Notes under the pieces: generated by a model
The model's input: the letters and a program-made list of their open reading frames with translations, nothing else
Database searches by the model: none
Told to the model about the DNA's origin: nothing
Shown: in pieces, positions 11,805-12,807 of the stretch
Numbering within the stretch: position 1 is the stretch's first letter
Layout of the letters: each line of letters begins with the position of its first letter
NCBI GenBank assembly: GCA_026770585.1
Contig: MU647014.1
Coordinates: 99,910 to 112,716, forward strand
DNA: 12,807 nt
Direction of reading: 5' to 3'
DNA from: Baffinella frigidus
Taxonomy: Eukaryota > Cryptophyceae > Cryptomonadales > Baffinellaceae
Made by a program: the position numbers and the translations under genes

Positions 11805-11895
11805 GCGTGGCTGAAGAGCAACGAGTCGCGCGTCGAGTCATGGGTCGCTCTCGACGACCTCCCCCTCGCCGCGCTCCGCCCCTCTCTCTTCAACG
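11805..11895 (+). CDS. HAD protein, exon 5 with acidic motif
   Basis: Reads AWLKSNESRVESWVALDD then LPLAALRPSLFN plus G, donor ACG|GTGCGC (11896). Spliced to exon 4 it gives ERCSEIE|AWLKSN. ESWVALDD supplies the paired aspartates of HAD motif IV, which coordinate the metal ion. The donor choice is supported by two downstream fragments that stop homology around the same point. The family usually continues with FNGHFVxTxxxxGL, so one more exon is expected. Reading through instead gives TRRATKGLREQRALTTLGF to a TAG at 11997, which is an alternative 3' end. Confidence 0.84.
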
Positions 11896-12055
11896 GTGCG
11901 CCCCCCACACGGCGGGCTACGAAGGGACTTCGTGAACAACGCGCCCTCACCACATTGGGATTCTCAGAACGGTGCGTTGATTTTTGTGGTACAGATTAGG
12001 ATTTTCTCGGTAGGTCCTCCAAAGACATCTTATTAACCGACACGACCCCGCGGTA

Positions 12056-12079
12056 CGCTCCGCCCTTCTCGCTTCAACG
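12056..12079 (+). pseudogene. HAD exon 5 fragment, donor side (copy 1)
   Basis: CGCTCCGCCCTTCTCGCTTC-AACG then GTGCGC, matching the end of exon 5 (LRPSLFN). Confidence 0.75.
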
Positions 12080-12164
12080 GTGCGCCCTTTTGCCCCCCCC
12101 CTCCCCTGAAATGAAAAGTAATGGCTCTGGATGTATCGGTGCGTGAGAGCCCCCCCACGCGCTG

Positions 12165-12188
12165 CGCGCCGCCCCTCTCTCTTCAACG
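12165..12188 (+). pseudogene. HAD exon 5 fragment, donor side (copy 2)
   Basis: GCGCCGCCCCTCTCTCTTCA-ACG then GTGCGC. It is the same exon end again, 109 bp after copy 1. Confidence 0.75.
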
Positions 12189-12194
12189 GTGCGC

Positions 12195-12412
12195 ATATCT
12201 GCTACTTTTTCTTGGCGACGAAACGATCCCCCAGGGGACCTTCAAACACACGAGAATATCCAAGCACCCTGTCGATTGTACCGTTTTGTATGGGTGTTGG
12301 TCACGGTGGCTACACGCAACGCGTGTAACAAGTCTTTCCATCGAACCAAACACATAAACAACACTACACAATTGAAACCTGGGGTTGAAAGTGAGGAACG
12401 GAGTAGCCTCGT
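12195..12412. other. sequence with no recognised gene
   Basis: Downstream intron or 3' region of the HAD gene. No motif was seen in either strand. Confidence 0.4.
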
Positions 12413-12613
12413 GTGGAACGGTGCGTCCTGTTGCCGGATAGCGAGGGGTTAAACAAATCGGAGCTTTTCTGGGTCACGTCCAGCTTCAAGGGGCTGGACT
12501 ACACTTTTCTGCAGTCCGGCATTGGAGCCATTTCCAGGTTTGGACAGTCTTCGGGTCACCCCCAGGCTAGTCCTCACAATTTCACTGAAATTGTGAGGAC
12601 TAGCCTGGGATAG
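12413..12613 (+). CDS. possible C-terminal exon of the HAD gene, weak
   Basis: The open frame includes SELFWVTSSFKGLDYTFLQ and SGIGAISRFGQSSGHPQAS to TAG. FWVTSSFKGLDY faintly resembles the FVxTxxxxGL segment expected after exon 5, but no acceptor gives the required phase. The 12561-12609 hairpin lies inside. It may be chance. Confidence 0.25.
   Translation: MERCVLLPDSEGLNKSELFWVTSSFKGLDYTFLQSGIGAISRFGQSSGHPQASPHNFTEIVRTSLG
12561..12609. repeat. perfect hairpin, 23-bp stem, 3-nt loop
   Basis: CCCAGGCTAGTCCTCACAAT-TTC and its exact inverse around ACT. No similar sequence elsewhere in the window. Confidence 0.9.
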
Positions 12614-12712
12614 GCTCCCGCCTCGGGAGAGCTCTTGGTCAAGGACCCTAGGGAGGTGCGTGTCCTTAATTTCGAGAAACCCCTTGACCAGGAGGGGTCA
12701 CTCGTGCCACTG

Positions 12713-12807
12713 TTGGATTCGATCACAAACGCTCTCTCTCTCACACACACACACTCTTGGATTCGATCACAAACGCTCTCTCTCTCTCACACACACACTC
12801 TTGGATT
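12713..12807. repeat. 44-bp minisatellite running off the window
   Basis: Unit TTGGATTCGATCACAAACGC followed by CT and CA dinucleotide runs. It starts at 12713, 12757 and 12801, so there are two full units and a partial third. Confidence 0.93.

Overview
Eukaryotic nuclear DNA, most likely from an alga: exons of tens of codons, GT..AG introns, TTTAGGG-type (plant/alga) telomere-like heptamers filling the introns, and several non-autonomous DNA transposons. Splice joins were made by eye from reading frame, intron phase and family motifs. The species is not identified; heptamer-stuffed introns remind me of prasinophyte greens such as Cymbomonas, but that is a guess.

Minus-strand gene, about 6866 down to 176: a mitochondrial carrier (SLC25) of the oxoglutarate/dicarboxylate/UCP type. 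Ten phase-compatible exon pieces run in order from a first-helix piece (HVLLVGFGGL) through PLDIIKLRLQ, EEGVKGLW, RIGLYSSVK, SNPIDV, IRTRLQAD, QAEGV, GLYRGTSATMARA and QLSTYDQ to KEAGHMEEEVPLH. The third carrier signature is not seen: the last exon runs into a (TA)n microsatellite and the window ends.

Plus-strand gene, from 7779 (possibly about 7104) to at least 11895: a HAD-superfamily protein of the HAD_SAK kind. Exons give FVDIDG|VLNTTQ (motif I), EPEKIALLIALLQ, VVVLSSTWR (motif II), GTPINNW..LERCSEIE|AWLKSN and ESWVALDD (acidic motif). Two CxxC exons just upstream (CPIC, CPTC) may be an N-terminal zinc ribbon of the same protein. The two genes diverge from about 6.9 to 7.1 kb.

Most remaining sequence is intron built from degenerate heptamers (TTTAGGG, TTTGGGG, TTTCGGG, TTTAGTG, CCACCCT, CCCTACA). 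The C-rich strand is nearly always the sense strand of the host gene, so array orientation flips between the genes. Most exons have truncated extra copies. Copies upstream of the intact exon keep its acceptor side, and copies downstream keep its donor side. One heptamer intron (2262-2382) is absent from a duplicate of the same exon, which looks like recent intron gain. Five or more small inverted-repeat elements are inserted, several with target-site duplications and recognisable empty sites.
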